Shown: positions 50,813-62,858, counted from the first letter of the stretch. The stretch is 64,000 bases of DNA from Rutidosis leptorrhynchoides (GCF_046630445.1 NC_092335.1:544425501-544489500); one strand, 5' to 3'. Notes: a model not told the origin generated them from the letters alone. Numbers and translations are program-made.

Positions 50813-50848
50813 AAATTTCGGGACGAAATTTTTTTAACGGGGAGGTAC
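50813..50848 (+). other. Hairpin and polypurine tract of element D
   Basis: AAATTTCGGGACGAAATTT at 50813-50831, then TTTAACGGGGAGGTAC directly before the 3' LTR. Confidence 0.8.
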
Positions 50849-51558
50849 TGTGATGACCCGGAAAATTTCGACTTATTTAAACCAATTCTCTATATGATTT
50901 AATATTTTCGACATGATAAGTAATGAATTTTGAAACTTTTGAAAATGATTTTTTTTATATATAACGGTTGACCACCCTGTTTGTCCAACGATTCACGAAC
51001 GTCATAACATGTATTATATACATATTTTAATAAATATAAGAGTTTTCGATATATATGGAATCATGCGAATAATATTTATATACGAAATGATTAAAAATTT
51101 ACTATTAAACGATGCTATTTCAAATTAAAAATTTTACGTATTAAGTCATTTTATTTTTATGATATAATTTTTGTATTTTTTTTAAGAAACAAAGTTAAAT
51201 TAATAATGTACAATTTATAAAGCACAACGTACAACGTGTAGCTTAAATAGTTGAATTTAAATTAATTCATTTACTATTCACATGAAAACGACATGATAGA
51301 AATTATTAATTATAAGTTACATAGAATACCCCTGAAGTATTTAATAAATACGACTTTTTAAAATTTTAAATTCAATTTACGATTATAATATATGTCGACG
51401 AGGTACACGATAAAACATTGTGAGCTGTAAAACCAATCCATGCGATCGCATGGGAATTGGTCATGGGAGCCATGCGATCGCATGGTGACAGATCCCAGCA
51501 AACATCTATAAATTTCGAAGATTTTTGTTCATTTGTTGCACAATTACTCCCTCTGTTA

Positions 51559-51654
<96 letters not shown>

Positions 51655-53414
51655 GATTAATATTATTATTAATCTTATTATTATTAGTATTATTAATAAT
51701 TAGTATTATACATAAAATACTACGACGAGGTTATAAGCGTTCCACTTTCAAAAATGGGTTTTCGAGCGGGATAGAGCTAAGGAAAATATGGGTTATTACT
51801 AAGGAGGTTATGGGTATTGTTCAAGGGTTTTGTTTGCAAGTCAAAACTAGTGTTTATCATCTCCGTTACGTCTACGTACTTTCCTACAATATTGAATCTC
51901 AATATTGATATGTATGTACTTATATTTTATCTTTTACATAATAATTGTGTATCCATGTCTAGTGCTCGAGTATATATATATTTATACATGCTTGTATGCT
52001 AAATTTCGCCGCTAAACAGTTTATAATGAATCACGAATTAAATACATATATTACTGGTAAAAGGTATATGATATACATGTTTTTGGAAAGCTAGCGAAAA
52101 ATCAATAACTTTTCATTTAGATATCGAATAGTTTCGATGAACGGATTAAAAGATATAAGCAACTGAATTATGATTGACGTTAATTGAAATTGCTTTTGAA
52201 TCTTCAATTATGATTTAAACAACTTGTTTACGAGATTGATAAAATGGATTTTTAAATATTACCAACCGAGTAAATGAATCCTTATATAAGGCACGTCTCG
52301 TTTTGTTGAACTAAAGTCAGAATGACTTTTTGAAATGACTTTTGTAAACTTTTGTATGTCGATCTCGAGCATTAGGGTTGTGATACACTATGACCAGACC
52401 TAGCTTGATAGACATTTATTGACCAACATATGTTCTCTAGGTTGAGATCTACGATTATTTGATATTCCGGGTTTCGGTCACATTACGATGAACAACTTTA
52501 TGTGCCGCTAAGGTGAGTTTCATTTGCTCCCTTTTTAATTGCTTTTGCAAAATACATTTTTTGGCTGAGAATACATGCAATTTATTTTAAACGCAATGGA
52601 TACAAGTACATACTTAATTCTACACTGAGTTTAAACCGAAAATCCCTTAGCTTTGGTAACTAGTAACTGCCAGTACATAGGATGTGGACTGGTGGGCGCG
52701 AATAATAGTATATGGATCCATAGGGCATGACATCCCCATCCGAGCTAGAGCGCTAGCCTTTTAACGGACGTGTGTTATTTGAGTTTAGGACACGTTGGTT
52801 TGCGTGTATTAAAACGAATGGGGTATTTATCATTATAACGTTAAAGTTTAGTTACCAGGGTGCTATGTTATGTAGAATCTATTGATAAACGTTTCTAGAT
52901 GAAACAACTGAAATCTTGTGATCCATTTTTATATAATATTTTGATCAACGTTTCTGAATGAAACAACTGAAATCTTGTGATCCATCTTTATATACAGATT
53001 ATGCGAAACATACAAACTATGAACTCACCAACCTTTGTGTTGACACTTGTTAGCATGTTTATTCTCAGGTTCCCTAGAAGTCTTCCGCTGTTTGCTATTA
53101 TGATATACAAGCTATGTGCATGGAGTCTTACATGACATATTTTTCAAGAAAACGTTGCATTCACCAATTCATCACCATGTACCTTATTTTGACTGCATTG
53201 TCAACGAAAGTACTATTGTAAACTATTATATACGGTGATTGTCTTTATGTAGAAATCATCAGATGTCGAAAACCTTTGATTTAAATATACATTTATGGTG
53301 TGCCTTTTCAAAAGAATGCAATGTTTACAAAACGTATCATATAGAGGTCAAATACCTCGCAATGAAATCAATGAATGACGTGTTCGTCCATATGGATTTG
53401 GAGCGATCGTCACA
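50849..53414 (+). repeat. 3' LTR of element D
   Basis: An uninterrupted 2566-bp LTR from TGTGATGACC to CACA. It holds the (ATT)n tract (about 51561-51652) and a segment of about 85 bp (about 51692-51778) that the 5' copy lost. The site near 52770-52775 shows the empty target of element E. A consensus-like donor AAGGTGAGT (52511-52519) and TTCTCAG (ends 53068) could bound a leader intron. Confidence 0.92.
51420..51512 (+). promoter_or_regulatory. LTR core promoter of D (3' copy)
   Basis: GTGAGCTG 51420-51427; two perfect copies of CCATGCGATCGCATGG centred at 51445.5 and 51477.5; TATAAA 51507-51512. Both palindromes are intact here, and the intervals are the same as in the 5' copy. Confidence 0.72.
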
Positions 53415-54704
53415 TAACAGCAACTCTCATATGTATGATATAAAGTCGAAATACTAAAGCATCCGTAACCCAGATGTGACTTGTTAGGTCCAATAGATCT
53501 ATCTTTAGAATTCGCATCAATTAGGGGCCATTTCCCTAATTCTTAGGCTACCAAGCTAAAAGAAGTGATATTCGGTTTTCGTAATCCAATCGTAGAATGT
53601 TTTTAAGTACTTGTGTCTATTTCGTCAAACATTTATAAAACAGCGCATGTATTCTCAGTCCCAAAATATATATTTCAAAAGTAAGTAAAAAGGGATCAAA
53701 TGAACTCACGATACGATATTTTGTAGTAAAAATATGCATACGACTGAACTGAACAATTGCAGAGTTGGCCTCGGATTCACGAACCTATATCAATTATATA
53801 TATTAAAACATGTAATCGTAATCGAGCAAGTTTATATATATTATTATTAATAATATACTTGTTATATTATATGTTATTTAGATAAATTTAATATATTTAA
53901 TTTATATATTTTATATAACTAATATTTATCATTCTTTATAATATGTTAATAATAAAAATTTATATTAGGGTTTATATATGATAACAATATATATTTATAT
54001 ATTAATTGATACATTTTATATATAGCTGAGTTAATATCATTTTAATAATAAAATTATAGTGATATGTAATATTAATATTATTGTAATGTATCTTTATATA
54101 AAAATATCTATTTTTAATAATACTGATAATGATAAGAATGATAATAATAATGATAGTAATAATAGTAATAATAATGATAATAATAATGTTAACTTTAATA
54201 ATGATAATTTTAATAAAGATAACTTTAATAATAATGTTAATTTTAATAAAAATGATAGTTTTAATAAAAATGATAATTTACTATTATAATATAATGATAA
54301 AAATAATAATAATAATAGTGTTAATAATAGTCAGATTTATTATAAACTTCGGGTTTAATTTCTAAACTTATAACTACAGTTCCTTTGACTTAAATTCATA
54401 ACCATATTCATAATTTTACCATATCAACTTTTATTATAAATTTTATAATATAAATGTTATTAACATGTTCATAATTATACTAATAATAATATTAGTAATA
54501 TTAATAATAATAATGTTAGTAATTCTAATACTAATAATTTTTGAACGATAATACTAGTACAAATGTTATTAATAATAATAATAATAACAATAATCTTATT
54601 AATCACATTAATAGTAATGATAATAATGTAAATAATAATAATAATATTAATAATTATAAAATGATACTAATACTAATATTAATGAAGATAATAATAAATT
54701 GTAT

Positions 54705-54762
<58 letters not shown>

Positions 54763-54942
54763 GATCATTAATACTTATATTAATAATAATCTGATAAAAT
54801 TAATAATAATGATAATAATAATAATATTTAATGATAATACTAGTAATGATAATAATATTAGTGATAATAATAATAATATTATAAATCTTAGTATATAATA
54901 ACAATAATAATTACTAATAATAGCAATAACAATAACAACAAC

Positions 54943-54991
<49 letters not shown>

Positions 54992-54993
54992 TC

Positions 54994-55053
<60 letters not shown>

Positions 55054-56702
55054 TTTGATAATGAAAACTACCTCAAAACAAGCTTTAAAAAAAAATATGT
55101 CACTAGCTGGGCTCGAACCCACGACCTCACGCTAACCCGAATCATCTCTTGACCATCCGACCGCTTCTGTTTTTCTGGAATTAAACCCACCCAATTTAAA
55201 TAAAACCCGTATTATTTTTATTCCCTTTTTCATCTTATTCTTCAAATTTCAAGTCGACCAGGGATCAAACCAATGCTATCAACGAATTTTAAAGTTTGAA
55301 TTATATTAGAAATTGAAACAAAAACGTATTGTTATGATTATTTAACTTAACAAGAACGAAAAAAAATAAAAAAAAAATCATAACAGACCTGAAGAACACG
55401 CGTATGAACTCCAATTTGATTTTCGAATTCTAGATCGTTTTAGGTTGTAATTACAACATGAATTATACTCTAAATCTTCCTTAGAAACTTTCTGAATCCT
55501 TAATTGATCCTAAAACATCAAATTGAATTCAAATTTCGCGATGAACAATATTGTTGACTTTTTGAAAATTAACTTTGACTCCAAAATTTGGATTCGTTAT
55601 GAGGAATTGGATTCTGAAACTTTATAGGTAGTTTGAAAAGACGATTCCTAACACTTCTACATTTAAGGATTTTGAAATTTCATTCGAATTCGAATTATGA
55701 GTAAAAAGTGAAAATAACAGAGCAGTCGATGTTTTCTTAAATTTTTCTTTGATAAATTCAATCTGATAAAGGCTGTAATTGTTTTAATTGATAAAGACGA
55801 TGGATAGTTAAATAACTTACTCACTAAACTGAGTAATTCGATTGCTTTATAGAAATTGAAAGTCGACAGGAATATTCAATCAAGCAGACAAGAAAAATAA
55901 AAAAAATAAAATTGGACAGGGACATTCAACTGATTTTGTATGTATCTGTGAATTGATATCAACTTGTTAAATCTATTAGACAAGTTAAAATAATAGATAG
56001 CGATTTAAAACTGATTCATATAGTTACCTGTGTTTATATAAATATTAATAATACATATATTAATATTAATAATACTAATAATAATTATATCAATAATAAT
56101 TATAATAATAATAAATAATGATAAAAAGTAATATTAATAATATGGAAATAATAATTTGTATTATAATGATAACTATAATATCGATTTCTAGTAATAATAA
56201 TTATAAAAATAATAATGATAATAATAATCATAAAAATCATATTTTTACTACTAATTATCATAATAATGATATTATTAATGATAACAATAATATTAGTAAT
56301 ATAACAAATTAAATTTATCAAATTTCATAATTATATATCATATAATAGTAATAGTATTAATAACACTGATATCAATATTAATAATGAAAGTAATATTTAT
56401 TAATATAATAACTATATTTTAATTTATAATTAAATTTAAGATATTAATATTACATATTATTAATTATGTAATACTTATATTATATAATAACATATTTGAA
56501 TATTTTATATTTATATATTTTATATATATATATATATTACAATATACATATAATATTAATTATGTACATAAATCATATATAGATTCATAGCAGCTTAATT
56601 ATTTTGTATATTACTTTTCATTTCCAATTCAAATGATTAACTTGTATTTTTATTTTACGTATTTAGTTTAAGCAATTAAATCGTATATTATTATTTCAAA
56701 CC

Positions 56703-56782
<80 letters not shown>

Positions 56783-56939
56783 ACTAATTGTTCGTGAATC
56801 GTCGGTAATGGTCAAGGTTAAATGAATTCATGAAAATAGTTCAAAATTTTTTAGACTCAACTTTACAGTCTTTACTTATCGTGTCGAAATCATATAAAGA
56901 TTAAGTTTAAATTTGGTCGGAACTTTCCGGGTCGTCACA
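53415..56939 (-). repeat. C2 LTR, U3-side part, TAATAA-rich
   Basis: It resumes the C2 LTR after element D (53415-53419 is the TSD). On the minus strand it starts TGTGACGACCCGGAAAG at 56939. The middle (54050-56320) is dominated by TAATAA and (AAT)n low-complexity DNA, with a tRNA-derived stretch at 55103-55164 and a (TA)n tract at about 56705-56780. It has no gene; the long ORFs here are repeat translations. Confidence 0.8.
55103..55164 (-). repeat. tRNA-derived SINE-like head
   Basis: On the minus strand an A-box-like TGGTCAAGAG and a B-box GGTTCGAGCCC are about 36 bp apart, the spacing of an RNA polymerase III promoter in plant SINEs. A simple (ATT)n tract follows downstream and may be the tail. 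No functional tRNA fold is evident. Confidence 0.5.
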
Positions 56940-56948
56940 TTATAGTAA

Positions 56949-57838
56949 ATTGCTTACAGTAGTACACCGAATACGCTCGATGAGTATTTGCAAAATTCGG
57001 AGAGAGTGTCACAGGACACTCTACATAATTTCAGTAGGTGTATAATTGATTTTTATGCAAATGAGTAAATGAGAGAGCCTACGCATCATGACATTGTACG
57101 TTTGTACGATGCTCATGAAAGGCTCCATGGATTCCTGAGAATGATGTGGAGCATTGATTGTATGCATTGGGCATGGGCAAAATTATCACTCGCATATAGA
57201 GGACAATTTACGAGGGGTGATCACGGCTATCCAACTATAATGCTTGAAGTCGTTGCCTCGTATGATAATTGGATTTTGCATGCTTACTTTGGTGTGACGG
57301 ACTCAAACAACGACATCAGTGCTTTAGACAATAGTGATTTGTTCAAGTCATTGCTTAATGAGGAGATGTCTGACATTCCTTATATTGTAAACGACGTAGA
57401 ATACAGAAGAGGGTACTATTTAGATGACGAGATTTACCCAACGTGGTCGGCATTCGTTAAGTCGTATTCAAGTATAGTTGATCCAACGCTTGCTTACTTT
57501 TCGAAGAAACAAGCTGGTGTTTGAAAGGATGTAGAGACGACTTTCGGAATTCTATAAGGACGATGTCATATTCTTCAACAACCGGCAAGTGCGTACGAAG
57601 TAGTTATTATGCGACGACTAATGTACAGTGCATCATATTACACAACATGCTTGTTGATGACAACAATTATAACATAGCGGAGAATGAGTTGATGTATGAA
57701 CCGCTTCATAATATGCAGTGCACTTGGATCGATAGGTGTCAGGCTCATGATCGAAGAAATAAGGAACTACGTGATCGAGAAGCACACGAAGGATTGCGAC
57801 ATGATTTGGTTGAGTATTTGTGGTCTCTTCAAGAATAA
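56949..57838 (+). pseudogene. PIF/Harbinger transposase pseudogene (DDE_Tnp4)
   Basis: Remains of a plant PIF/Harbinger (HARBI1-like) transposase. The frame starts at the C2 LTR edge with 'IAYSSTPNTLDEYLQNSERV', so the 5' part is missing. Core motifs are 'VRLYDAHERLHGFLRMMWSI' with catalytic D in 'DCMHW', 'RGQFTRGDHGYPTIMLE', D in 'GVTDSNNDIS' and 'GYYLDDEIYPTWSAFVK'. Defects are TAA 57066-57068, TGA 57522-57524, a further in-frame stop soon after, and a frame change near 57625 before 'CIILHNMLVDD'. The last part ends 'EYLWSLQE' at 57838. I saw no terminal inverted repeats. Confidence 0.85.
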
Positions 57839-58155
57839 ATTATAATTTTTATGAATTTTAGTTTATATATGAATTGTATTTTTTTATATTAATGAAATGT
57901 GTTTTAAATTCTAAATTGTTAAATTTAAATATGTTATTTTAATTAAATGAATTAATTAGAATAATTAACTGTTTAAAATAATAAAATAATTAAAATGAAC
58001 ACTGAAAATGAATACTGAAAATGAATACCGAACGATACCTCATATTTTTTTCTCCTAAGTCACTTTCAATGTGTTCAAAAGAACACTGAAAATAAACAGC
58101 AAAGAGACATGTGTTCTTATATTACATGTTTTGCTCCAAATTCAATGTTTTGCAC

Positions 58156-58159
<4 letters not shown>
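57839..58159. other. Intergenic AT-rich sequence
   Basis: I see no gene, RNA or clear repeat. A short run of 'actgaaaatgaatactgaaaatgaatacc' type repeats lies near 57997-58030. Confidence 0.5.
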
Positions 58160-58218
<59 letters not shown>

Positions 58219-58221
<3 letters not shown>

Positions 58222-58871
58222 GTAGGATCAAGAGGGAAGTAACCATTCGGGGGGAAGCGGGGGGAAGCAAAAACTTTTTTTTTTCGTTTTCTGAAAAAAC
58301 TTTGTTCACGAACATTATAGATGAGATGAAAATATGAACATTTAGTAGAGACACTTTGTGATAAATGTTTTTATTTTGGCGGGAAAACGCTTGAAGAAGT
58401 AATATATAACAATTATCGTGTTTTTCGAGCGTATTTTGAGGTTTTAGCTATTGGGGTTTAGATATTAGGGTTTAGATATTAGGGTTTAGAAATTTAGGGT
58501 TTAGATTTAGGGTTTAGATTTAGGATTTAGATTGAGTTTTTAACACGAACGGTTTAGAGTTTAGGGTTTAGGGTTTAGGGTTCCATAAACCCAAAACACC
58601 AAACCCTAAACCCTAAACTCTAAATCGGGCTAAATTTTACTTCACAAAACATGAAAAAAAAACGTTCATATTCTTCACGAACAATATTATCTTGAATGCT
58701 ATTTTTGTCGATCGTTTTCTCGCCTAAATAATAACATTCATCACGAAGTGTCTCTTCTAAATGTTCATATTTTCGTGTGATTTTGATGCCGGAAAAAAAA
58801 AATTTAAAAAAAATGAAAAAAAAAAATTTGCTTCCCCCGCTTCCCCCCAATAGTTACTTCCCCATTGATCC

Positions 58872-58874
<3 letters not shown>
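58219..58874. mobile_element. Foldback MITE in (TA)n with telomere-like core
   Basis: About 656 bp flanked by (TA)n on both sides (about 58160-58218 and 58875-58942). Long terminal inverted repeats share GGATCAA, GGGAAGTAAC and GGGGGGAAGCGGGGG-type blocks, then 'gaaaatatgaacatttag' about 110 bp inside each arm. The arms can be followed for about 170 bp. The centre (58450-58625) has TTTAGGG-type repeats pointing one way and CCCTAAA on the other side. There is no transposase. It may belong to a class of elements that insert into TA microsatellites, like rice Micron (recalled by analogy). Confidence 0.75.
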
Positions 58875-58942
<68 letters not shown>

Positions 58943-58948
<6 letters not shown>

Positions 58949-59263
58949 ATATAAACAACAATATTTTGAATTTACAAACATAAAGTTAGAAAGTGACGTA
59001 AATCAAAGTGAGCGAGTCTGACTTGTCCTTTCACTATTTTTTCTAGCTCCACTTTTTTTACAAAGCCACTTCTACCTTGTCTTCTTCCTCTACTTCTGGC
59101 TACCTTTTTCTCATACAACACTCCCCCAATCTCTTTTAATCCTTAAGGGTGAAGAAATTATAAAGTACTAACATAATAAAGATCAAATCTTTTTTAAAGA
59201 TTATATATGGGTTATCCCTAATTCACTCTCTTCAATCATACCCACAAATTATTATTCTTCATC
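58943..59263 (+). promoter_or_regulatory. Promoter and 5' leader of the bZIP gene
   Basis: A pyrimidine-rich stretch (59030-59150) is followed by a TATA-like TTATATATGGG near 59200 and CT-rich sequence ('tcactctcttcaatcat') up to the ATG at 59264. It lies directly next to the TA-embedded MITE, so the upstream regulatory region is short or includes the MITE. Confidence 0.5.
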
Positions 59264-59970
59264 ATGGATAACTTTAATCACAACAAAAAACAAGAACCAT
59301 TTAATGACTCTTCCATGTGTAACACCACCATGAGTAGAACCTTCTCTGAATATGATATTGAAGAGTTCTTTAACCAATCTGATTCCGATCACCGGAGTCA
59401 TCCCCCTGCCGGTGGGATCTTTTCCGGCGCCGACGCTTGCTCTCAAGATCTCACTACTCAGTACAGAAATCCCGTATGATTTTATATAACATTATTATTA
59501 TTATTATTTTTTTTATATTATTATACATTTATTTATACACTGATGATTGCACATAATCATTGGATTTGTTACTTACTGTATTAACGTAAAGATGGTAGGC
59601 ATGTAGGCCCCAAGTTAGGCCAAAAAATTTAATTTGTTCATTTGTTTTTTATTTATTTTAGTAAAAAATTAAAAGTGAGTGCGTGCTTTCTACTTGTGAT
59701 TGCAAATATGTTTATTGAGTTCTTGATTTGATTAGAAGGTGAAGAAGTGCTCAATCAAAAGTTAGAAAAGTAAATCACTTATAGATTTAAAAGTTAAAAC
59801 CAGATTTAAGTTTGTAAAGAGGGATATTTTTATATTATTATTATTTTCATTTTAGTTGTACATCATCTTAATTGTACATTATTATCACTTACAGATTGAG
59901 TTTGCAATTCAGATATTTTTTTACGTATATCAATATCAATATATGTGATCTAGAGATTTGTTTAGTATAG

Positions 59971-60054
<84 letters not shown>

Positions 60055-62858
60055 TTTTATAGTTCAGACTTCAGTTGTGCCCTAGTTTTGATCAAAAAAA
60101 TTTGTACATCTGTTTGAAGTATCGTAAGTAGAATCAAGTGTGTTACTTTAGTTTGCGAATTTCATTTATCAAGTATTCTTTAAATCATTCGAATTACAGG
60201 ACAACTTAAATAGGTTTCCAAATTGTGGAGGAATGAACGGGAACCCGTTATGGTCTCAAAATCATACTCCGAGGAACTCTTGTGTTACGATGACTATGGA
60301 TTCGCAGTCATCAATATGTGGTACACCAACTAACTGGATCTATTTGTGTATGCATGTACATTACTAGTACTTAAGTTCTATAGCACTAGTTATGGTAGTA
60401 AAAATTAATTTAATGGTGTGTTTGGATGTACGTTTCTAAAACTGATGTATGTAACATATTCGGTTCATTATTTGTTTGTTAGGTAAAATTTAAAATTTCA
60501 AACAGAAAGTGTTTTAGGAAGGGCGAATCTAGGATCAAAACTTGGGGTCCCCGTTTTCTCCTACAAAGTACCATTCATTTTTGGTGGTTGTTTACCTATG
60601 AAAAAACCTTAAATCCTAGGTATATATGGGGTCCTATAGTTGAATTTAGTGGGGTCCTATACAATTCAAATTACAACAACAAAACTCAATACCACATAAA
60701 TGGTGTATGGGGGAGGTGAGATGTAGACAATCCTTCCCTTATCCGAGAATAAAAACAAGTCATTTCTCCACCACCCTGAGTAAAAACACTCTCGAAAGTA
60801 GAGAAAGTCATCCCTCTCTATTCGACGGATAGAGAGATTGCTTTCGAGTGGACCTCCGGTCAATAAGTAGGAAATTTTTTTTAAGAAAAATAAAATAAAA
60901 ATAAAAATAAAATTGAGACGCCATGAAAATGGTAAAATCAAATTTCCATGAGTTTTAAATCATGCCTGAAATTTAATTTAGTCTCTAAGATTCAGTCAAG
61001 TCGCCAATAAATCAATGCTTACTGTCAACTCAATAACTAGAGCCGTAAATACTTTGTAAAACAATTCAAATTATACTTTGTGAAACAATTTTACAGACTA
61101 GTGGTGTTACGGGAGCCCACAACATATAAGCTAGATACACCCTTGGTTTTAGGTCAATCCCACCCACCTCGACACGTAGCAAAAACTAGTATTTTGATCT
61201 GTTAAACGGAAAGTTATTAGCTGGTGACATATGTGTATTTCGTCAGCTCAGAGTCCTACGTCTGATGTCAAACCAAATAGACGGGATAACAATGTGGTTA
61301 CTGCAACCAGTGATGATGAACAGTCTGATGATGATGATACAGAGATTGAAGCCGGTCAATGTGAACAGAGCAATGATCAGATGGATGTTAAACGAATTAA
61401 AAGGTCCGATTCTTTGGTTAAAAGTTTCATGTTTATTTAAGGAAGTTGATCTTATTTACAGAGGTGTCTTTGAGGGTGTGTAAGAAATGACATCATCGTC
61501 CCAAAAATTTTAAAGGGACTAAAATTTTTTAAAACGCTTTATATTTTCTTGTTTTGCTATTGGTCCAAGTAGGAAAAAAGAATCTACAACTGGACAAAAA
61601 ATTTTCTTCTTTTCACATAAGTCATTTTGATTGAGAGATCTCAAGCACAATGATAAGTTGTTTTGCTATATATAATGATAACCTTCTAGTAATATCATAT
61701 ATTTATATGTACTGAAAAATCTAAAATGTATAAGGACTCGTTTTCATATCTCGAATAGGAATTTATAATGTAATGAGACGGCTGATTACTTAAATATGAT
61801 TGGCTATGATTTCAGGATGGTTTCAAACAGAGAATCTGCTAGGCGTTCGAGAAAAAGAAAACAAGCACATTTAACTGATCTTGAGAAACAAGTACGTGTT
61901 TACATTAAGCATTTAAAAATTCGTATATCAAACTAAACATGAACTCAGACATATCAACCAATTACTTGTGTTCAGGTTGAACAACTGCGAGGAGAATACT
62001 CAACTTTGTTCAAGCAACTCACGAATGCTAGCCAACAATTCAAAGACGCTTCAACCAACAACCGAGTGCTGAAATCAGATGTGGAAGCCTTGAGAGCTAA
62101 GGTATATGAATCGACCCAATTGCATATCAGTGGGTTCAAATTGCCACCTCTAGTGTAACCAAGGTTGTAAAAGTCATGAGTCGGGACGAGTCAGTCGGGA
62201 CGAGTCAGTCAGGACCTTGGAGGGACGAGTCAGTCGAGTCAGGGACGAGTCGGGCGTTGACCAACGTTGACTTCTAGTAACAAATCTATTAAACATATAT
62301 TACACACAAGTATATCAAACATAAAACATAAATATTTCAAACATAGATATGACACAAAATTTAATTTAGAAAAAAAATATGACCTAACTTTGACTATGAT
62401 ATTGATTGACTCAAACCCGACTCAGCCCGAGTTTGACAATGTGTAACATATCATATTACTTATCCACAAAGTTATACGGATCTATGATTTGGTGAACCAA
62501 CGTTGCTAAAAGATTTGTTATTTGGTTACAGGTAAAGCTGGCTGAAGATATGGTTGCTAGGGGCTCGTTAACATCTAGCCTTAGCCACCTTCTTCAGAAC
62601 CATTTAGCGACTCCCCAACTATTCAACGGTGGTCAGACCATTTCTAGAATGGGCAACAACGTCTCACCAACCATAACGGTCCGTGGTGATGAACATGTGA
62701 CCCACTCTGGCCTACCCATAGCAGGTCAACACGTGTTGGGCGGACTTGGTGCTAATCATGACATGTTTAATCCCAATGTTGTTAAGAATGGTATAAACAG
62801 TGATGCGGGTGGTTGCGTATCTGATATTTGGCCTTTGGATACTCATAGTACCGTTTGA
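59264..62858 (+). CDS. bZIP9: Group C bZIP transcription factor, AtbZIP9-like
   Basis: Six exons: 59264-59473, 60200-60320, 61247-61403, 61816-61891, 61976-62101 and 62532-62858, all with GT-AG borders, giving 1017 bp (338 aa). The N-terminus has '[17 protein letters not shown]', a form of the group C motif; 'DSQSSIC' joins 'SPTS' across intron 2. The acidic stretch '[17 protein letters not shown]' precedes the basic region at about 159-178, with N-x7-R at N167 and R175. The zipper runs L185, L192, L199, A206, A213, L220, L227, the long form usual in this group. The tail 'ARGSLTSSL' and the final CVSDIWP are group C signatures. It acts in the nucleus and binds ACGT-type sites, usually as a heterodimer with group S1 bZIPs in sugar and amino-acid responses (family knowledge). 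An alternative donor at 60348 would add nine in-frame codons. Confidence 0.93.
59972..60046. repeat. (TA)n microsatellite in bZIP intron 1
   Basis: About 75 bp of uninterrupted TA followed by a T run, within intron 1 (59474-60199). It is of the same type as the tracts that host foldback elements elsewhere in the window, but empty. Confidence 0.9.
60671..60885 (-). mobile_element. SINE in bZIP intron 2
   Basis: On the minus strand the 3' end reads 'TCTACATCTCACCTCCCCCA', a hairpin-like part around 'atttatgtgg', then 'TTTTGTTGTTGTAA', which matches the 3' domain shared by many angiosperm SINEs (Au-like or Angio-domain, recalled). The 5' part near 60885 lacks clear box A and B motifs, so it may be truncated. 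A separate 'ggggtccta' repeat lies just upstream (60530-60660). Confidence 0.6.
62160..62270. repeat. GAGTCGGGACGAGTC-type repeats in bZIP intron 5
   Basis: Several copies of GGGACGAGTCAGTC and shorter GACGAGTC units in direct order, beginning at 'aaggttgtaaaagtcatgag'. Near 62405-62430 'cccgactcagcccgagtttg' may be an inverted counterpart, which would make the whole stretch (about 62160-62435) a MITE. It is not coding. Confidence 0.5.

Larger units (their letters stand above)
31310..53414 (+). mobile_element. Non-autonomous LTR retrotransposon D, host of E
   Basis: Plus-strand element with LTRs of about 2.5 kb that begin TGTGATGACCCGG and end CACA, and TSD TAACA at 31305-31309 and 53415-53419. 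Its 5' LTR (31310-33186 and 46310-46946) is split by element E. The interior (46947-50848) has a tRNA-Met primer site, a decayed copy of the A-type 177-aa ORF, long non-coding DNA and the hairpin-PPT. The interior matches A, but the U3 of the LTR does not, so D looks like a recombinant. Confidence 0.92.

Noticed and set aside
30767-56939. C1 and C2 as the LTR pair of one element
   Set aside because: Their ends look alike, but the middle parts differ (palindrome module only in C1, tRNA-like stretch only in C2). I keep them as separate LTRs.
58071-58337. ORF across the (TA)n tract (poly-IY)
   Set aside because: Translation of the TA microsatellite plus the MITE arm.
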